Assembly (NCBI RefSeq): GCF_002797535.1
Contig: NZ_PGFD01000001.1
Span: 930,001 to 994,000 of the forward strand
Direction: 5' to 3'
Source of the DNA: Chryseobacterium geocarposphaerae
GTDB lineage: Bacteria; Bacteroidota; Bacteroidia; Flavobacteriales; Weeksellaceae
DNA length: 64,000 nucleotides
Shown: positions 60,744 to 64,000 of the stretch, piece by piece
How positions within the stretch are numbered: position 1 is the stretch's first letter
Layout of the letters: the number at the start of each line of letters is the position of its first letter
Translations under genes and position numbers: made by a program
Notes under the pieces: model-generated
Told to the model about the DNA's origin: nothing
What the model saw: only the letters and a program-made list of their open reading frames with translations
Databases searched by the model: none

Positions 60744-61241
60744 CTAAGACTTGTCGTCTGCTGTTGGTCCGTATAATCCGGGAACTTTATTTCCTGTAGA
60801 TCTTAAATAAACGACCAATTCTCCTCTGTGATGATACAAATGATTGTAAAGGAACGAGCGAATTACCTGAATTTTCGGCATAGGAGGGAAGAGTACGTTT
60901 CCGTTCATTTCCATTGTCCATTCGTTGAAATAAGTCCCTTCGTCTGAGTTTTTCAAAGCTTTCTGAGCTTTAGCTACATTTTCTTCAAACTTAGCCACAA
61001 TATTTTCAGCTTTGGAAATATCTCCTTTGTCATATTGATACGTTCCCATATCAAAAACATCCTGATTAAAGGTATATTCAAACCAGTTATAGACCTCTGA
61101 AATATGAGAAGCCAACTGAGCTGCGGTCCAATTAATTTCAGACGGCCTCCAGTCTAAAGCGCTATCAGGAATTGCTTTCAAAAGTTTTCGGGTATTTTCT
61201 GCTTCATGCAAAAACTCACCCAACAAAGCCTGCTTAATCAT
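60744..61241 (-). CDS. DinB family protein
   Basis: A 165-residue four-helix protein of the DinB/YfiT metalloenzyme superfamily. Metal-binding histidines are seen in QLASHISEVYNW (helix 2) and in FLYNHLYHHRGELVVYL (HxxxH, about residues 132-149). Members include thiol-dependent transferases; this one has no assigned reaction. It starts 16 bases after an acyl-CoA dehydrogenase gene, so it is probably in the same transcript. Confidence 0.9.
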   Translation of the reverse strand: MIKQALLGEFLHEAENTRKLLKAIPDSALDWRPSEINWTAAQLASHISEVYNWFEYTFNQDVFDMGTYQYDKGDISKAENIVAKFEENVAKAQKALKNSDEGTYFNEWTMEMNGNVLFPPMPKIQVIRSFLYNHLYHHRGELVVYLRSTGNKVPGLYGPTADDKS

Positions 61242-61257
61242 TTGTCTATGTTTTAAA

Positions 61258-62397
61258 TTATTTTGTGATATCTCTACCGATCACTAATCTTTGAATCTCA
61301 GAAGTACCTTCTCCGATGGTGCAAAGTTTAGAATCTCTGTAGAATTTCTCAGCCGGGAAATCTTTTGTATATCCGTATCCCCCGAAAATCTGAACTGCGT
61401 TATTAGCAATTCTTACACAAGCTTCAGAAGCATATAATTTTGCCATAGCTCCTTCTTTTGTCATTTTTTGCTTAGCATTCTTCAATGTTGCCGCTCTTTG
61501 AATCAAAAGTTCAGCAGCATCGATTTCAGTTGCCATATCTGCCAACATAAAATTGATAGCCTGGAACTCAGAAATTGATTTTCCGAACTGATGTCTTTCT
61601 TTAGCATATTTTAAAGCTGATTTATAAGCTCCTCTAGCTGTTCCTAAACTTAATGCAGCAATAGAAATCCTACCTCCGTCAAGAATTTTCATAGCCTGCT
61701 TGAAACCTTCACCCACTTCTCCTAAACGGTGAGAATCCGGTACACGAACGTTATCGAAGATTAACTCCGCAGTTTCCGAAGCTCTCATTCCCAATTTATT
61801 TTCTTTTTTACCGGAAGTAAAACCATGCATACCTTTTTCTAAAACAAAAGCCGTCGAGTTATTTTTAGCTCCTTTTTCACCTGTTCTTGTCATTACCACA
61901 GCAATATCGCCAGAGATCGCGTGAGTAATAAAGTTTTTAGCTCCATTAATGATCCAGTCATCTCCGTCTCTTACCGCTGTTGTAGACATGCCTCCTGAAT
62001 CTGAACCTGTATTATGTTCTGTTAACCCCCAAGCTCCAATTACTTTACCTGAAGCCAACTGAGGAAGCCATTTATTTCTTTGCTCTTCATTTCCAAATTC
62101 GTAGATATGATTGGTACAAAGAGAGTTGTGAGCCGCCACAGAAAGACCGATAGAAGGATCTACCTGAGAAATCTCATCAAGAATTGCAACATATTCATGA
62201 TAACCAAGACCAGAACCTCCGTACTGCTCAGGAACAACAATCCCCATAAAACCCATCTCACCTAACTGATGAAACAAATCTTTAGGAAAAGTCTGGCTTT
62301 CATCCCACTCCATAATATTAGGTCTGATATTCTTCTCAGCAAACTCTCTTGCTGTTTCCGCTATCATTTTAATGTTGTCAATAGTCTCTGTATTCAT
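61258..62397 (-). CDS. Acyl-CoA dehydrogenase
   Basis: An FAD enzyme of fatty acid or branched-chain amino acid degradation, 379 residues. Signatures: WGLTEHNTGSDSGG (FAD and substrate site, about residues 123-136), NKLGMRASETAELIFDNVRVP, ALKYAKERHQFGKSISEFQAI, and the C-terminal QIFGGYGYTKDFPAEKFYRDSKLCTIGEGTSEIQRLVIGR with the catalytic Glu region. It resembles short-chain (butyryl-CoA-type) enzymes; chain length preference cannot be fixed. A strong promoter precedes it, and dinB follows. Confidence 0.95.
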   Translation of the reverse strand: MNTETIDNIKMIAETAREFAEKNIRPNIMEWDESQTFPKDLFHQLGEMGFMGIVVPEQYGGSGLGYHEYVAILDEISQVDPSIGLSVAAHNSLCTNHIYEFGNEEQRNKWLPQLASGKVIGAWGLTEHNTGSDSGGMSTTAVRDGDDWIINGAKNFITHAISGDIAVVMTRTGEKGAKNNSTAFVLEKGMHGFTSGKKENKLGMRASETAELIFDNVRVPDSHRLGEVGEGFKQAMKILDGGRISIAALSLGTARGAYKSALKYAKERHQFGKSISEFQAINFMLADMATEIDAAELLIQRAATLKNAKQKMTKEGAMAKLYASEACVRIANNAVQIFGGYGYTKDFPAEKFYRDSKLCTIGEGTSEIQRLVIGRDITK

Positions 62398-62417
62398 AAT
62401 AGATAATAGTTAGTTCC

Positions 62418-62448
62418 CAAAGATAAATAAATTGACGGAACGCCCAAA
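62418..62448 (-). promoter_or_regulatory. Promoter of the acyl-CoA dehydrogenase gene
   Basis: On the minus strand TTTG (62445-62448) and TATCTTTG (62418-62425) are 19 bases apart, a near-perfect Bacteroidota promoter. The start codon follows 20 bases later. Confidence 0.7.
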
Positions 62449-62563
62449 AAAATTATTTCCTCCATAGTAATTTATAAACAAAGCTTTAGTTTTCAATTTT
62501 TTACATTCTAATATTTAATGATTTTTTAATAAATTTTTCTTAAAAATAAGTTTAATAATTTAC

Positions 62564-62571
62564 TAATTTTG
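62564..62571 (+). promoter_or_regulatory. -7 element of the endonuclease gene
   Basis: TAATTTTG matches TAnnTTTG, 17 bases upstream of the ATG at 62589. No clear -33 element. Confidence 0.45.
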
Positions 62572-62588
62572 CTTCCCAATACTAAAAC

Positions 62589-64000
62589 ATGAAAAAACTT
62601 CTACTTTCTGTAATTTTGATTTCATCATATCTTGCAGCGCAAGCTCCTGCAGGGTATTATGATGGTACAACCGGATTAACCGGCTACGCACTGAAATCAA
62701 AGCTTCATGATATTATTTCTGCCAAGAATATCAACTGGCATTACAGTGATCTCACCAATTATTACAACCAGACTGATTTAGATAAATATTATGATTACGG
62801 CCCAAGCAATACGACTATTTTATTAGATATCTACTCTGAAATCCCTACAGGACCGGATGCTTATGAATATACAACCGCAAATATTATCGGAAGTGCAAGT
62901 GCAGAAGGACAGGGTTGGAACCGGGAACACATGATGCCCCAAAGTACATTTTACAGTAATTACCCAATGTATTCCGATTTATTCTATGTGGTTCCTACAG
63001 ATGCGAGAATAAACCAATTAAGAAGCAATTACCCTTATGGAATCGTGGGTTCCACTATATATTATACATTTACCAACACTTCAAAAATCGGGAACTGTGC
63101 CATTCCCGGAATAACTTATACAGGACGAGTTTATGAGCCTATTAATGAATTTAAAGGTGATGTAGCCAGAAGTTTACTGTATTTTGCCGTAAGGTACGAA
63201 GGTAAATTAGGAACTTTTAATTTCAACAACAATACAAATCCCGCTTCTGACACTAATCCTCTGGATGGGACGGAAGAAAGAGGTTATGATCCGGCTTATA
63301 TTGCCATGCTTCTTCAGTGGCATCAACAAGATCCGGTTTCTCAAAGGGAAATCGACAGAAACAATGCAGTATATGTTATACAGAAAAACAGAAATCCTTT
63401 TATTGATAATCCAGCTTGGGTAAATGCAATCTGGGGGCAAACTCCCGATACTGTGGCTCCGCAGGCTCCCACCAACTTAAGTGTAACACAAAACAGTGCT
63501 TATTTTACAACATTAAGCTGGGCTCCGAGTTCAAGTACGGATGTAATCGGTTATAAGATCTACCAGAACGGAACTTTGGTTGGAGCAACGAAAAACGCAA
63601 CCTTTAGTGTAGATCATCTGACACCTTCAACAGCTTATACTTTTACCGTTAAAGCTTATGACAACGGATACCTGCTTTCTTCCGACAGTAATATTGCCTC
63701 TACCACAACCTTAGCTTCAGATATCTATGCTAAAGATCTGATGGTTACAAAATACCTGGAAGGAACTTCAAATAATAAAGGATTAGAAATTACCAATAAA
63801 ACAGGACATCCTGTAAACCTGAGCGATTATAGATTATCTATTCAGTTTTCAAGCGGAAGCAACTATTATTTTCCCGACCCATACGAATTGGAAGGAATTG
63901 TTCAGAATAACGAAACATTCGTAGTGCTGCATCCTGAAGCTAATTTTTCCTGCTACAGCATCAATCAGGCAAAATTTGTAACAGCAGCTCCGCAAATGAC
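62589..64000 (+). CDS. Secreted endonuclease I-family nuclease, 3' end beyond window
   Basis: The frame is open from the ATG at 62589 to the window end, about 470 residues so far. A signal peptide (to SYLAAQ, about residue 18) precedes an endonuclease I domain (about 20-280) with YYDGTTGLTGYALKSKLHDII and the metal-finger motif GWNREHMMPQS (about residues 112-122), as in EndA/NucM-type nucleases. Then come a fibronectin type III module (about 285-375, DTVAPQAPTNLSV...) and a lamin-tail-like beta domain (from about 383, with KGLEITNKTGHPVNLSDY). A T9SS C-terminal domain is likely after the window end but cannot be seen. Confidence 0.9.
   Translation, partial: MKKLLLSVILISSYLAAQAPAGYYDGTTGLTGYALKSKLHDIISAKNINWHYSDLTNYYNQTDLDKYYDYGPSNTTILLDIYSEIPTGPDAYEYTTANIIGSASAEGQGWNREHMMPQSTFYSNYPMYSDLFYVVPTDARINQLRSNYPYGIVGSTIYYTFTNTSKIGNCAIPGITYTGRVYEPINEFKGDVARSLLYFAVRYEGKLGTFNFNNNTNPASDTNPLDGTEERGYDPAYIAMLLQWHQQDPVSQREIDRNNAVYVIQKNRNPFIDNPAWVNAIWGQTPDTVAPQAPTNLSVTQNSAYFTTLSWAPSSSTDVIGYKIYQNGTLVGATKNATFSVDHLTPSTAYTFTVKAYDNGYLLSSDSNIASTTTLASDIYAKDLMVTKYLEGTSNNKGLEITNKTGHPVNLSDYRLSIQFSSGSNYYFPDPYELEGIVQNNETFVVLHPEANFSCYSINQAKFVTAAPQM

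Noticed and set aside
1-64000. CRISPR array, insertion sequence or integrative element
   Set aside because: I saw no regularly spaced direct repeats, transposase, integrase or tRNA-flanking att duplication; the tRNA-Ala at 31384 is followed by an ordinary lipoprotein gene.

Overview
The window looks like chromosomal DNA of a flavobacterium of the Weeksellaceae, closest in flavour to Chryseobacterium. It is AT-rich. Its likely promoters carry the Bacteroidota -7 element TAnnTTTG, often with TTG or TTTG 18-22 bases upstream. It encodes the type IX secretion (T9SS) protein PorQ and proteins with T9SS-type C-terminal tails. Genus-level placement is inference; no rRNA is present.

Layout. 1-6.3 kb: end of a SpoU-family RNA methyltransferase, a small envelope-stress-like cluster (YtxH, holin-like, unknown), cmk, porQ, then pyrH-frr, and a DUF695 protein. 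6.4-9.4 kb: a degenerate-Nudix (NrtR-like) regulator divergent from a sugar MFS transporter, and a membrane protein. 9.5-17.9 kb: ftsK, a LolA-like gene and an LptF/G permease on the minus strand, divergent from a fused ResB-CcsA cytochrome c assembly protein. 18-22.9 kb: an SPFH protein with a small ribbon-helix-helix protein, then lysine catabolism (semialdehyde dehydrogenase and lysine 6-transaminase). 23-30 kb: a GNAT gene and a regulator-RND-TolC efflux operon. 30.2-35.3 kb: GNAT-MarR, tRNA-Ala(GGC), two lipoproteins including an NlpC/P60 peptidase, dapD and two glycosyltransferases.

35.3-42.5 kb: a complete histidine operon (hisG-D-C-B-H-A-F-IE) preceded by a clear attenuator: a 16-residue leader peptide rich in His and Tyr, an antiterminator segment overlapping its stop codon, and a terminator. 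42.5-49.2 kb: a secreted M28 peptidase, the thrS-infC-rpmI-rplT translation cluster, a gene remnant and a flavobacterial protein of unknown function. 49.3-53.7 kb: leuA-C-D-B with a short LeuA lacking the usual regulatory domain. 53.8-57.1 kb: a MazG-like/thioredoxin/DUF4230/small hydrophilic protein operon, then a CxxC protein beside a lipoprotein that resembles the TNT NAD-glycohydrolase toxin domain. 57.6-64 kb: a large T9SS-type metalloprotease, acyl-CoA dehydrogenase-DinB, and an endonuclease I-family secreted nuclease cut by the window end.

Most of the window is ordinary core genome: amino-acid biosynthesis, translation, envelope and secretion. The points most worth a second look are the his attenuator, the TNT-like lipoprotein with its neighbour, the matched promoter/operator pair around the GNAT-MarR operon, the non-AUG start question in infC, and a family of dispersed palindromic intergenic repeats.
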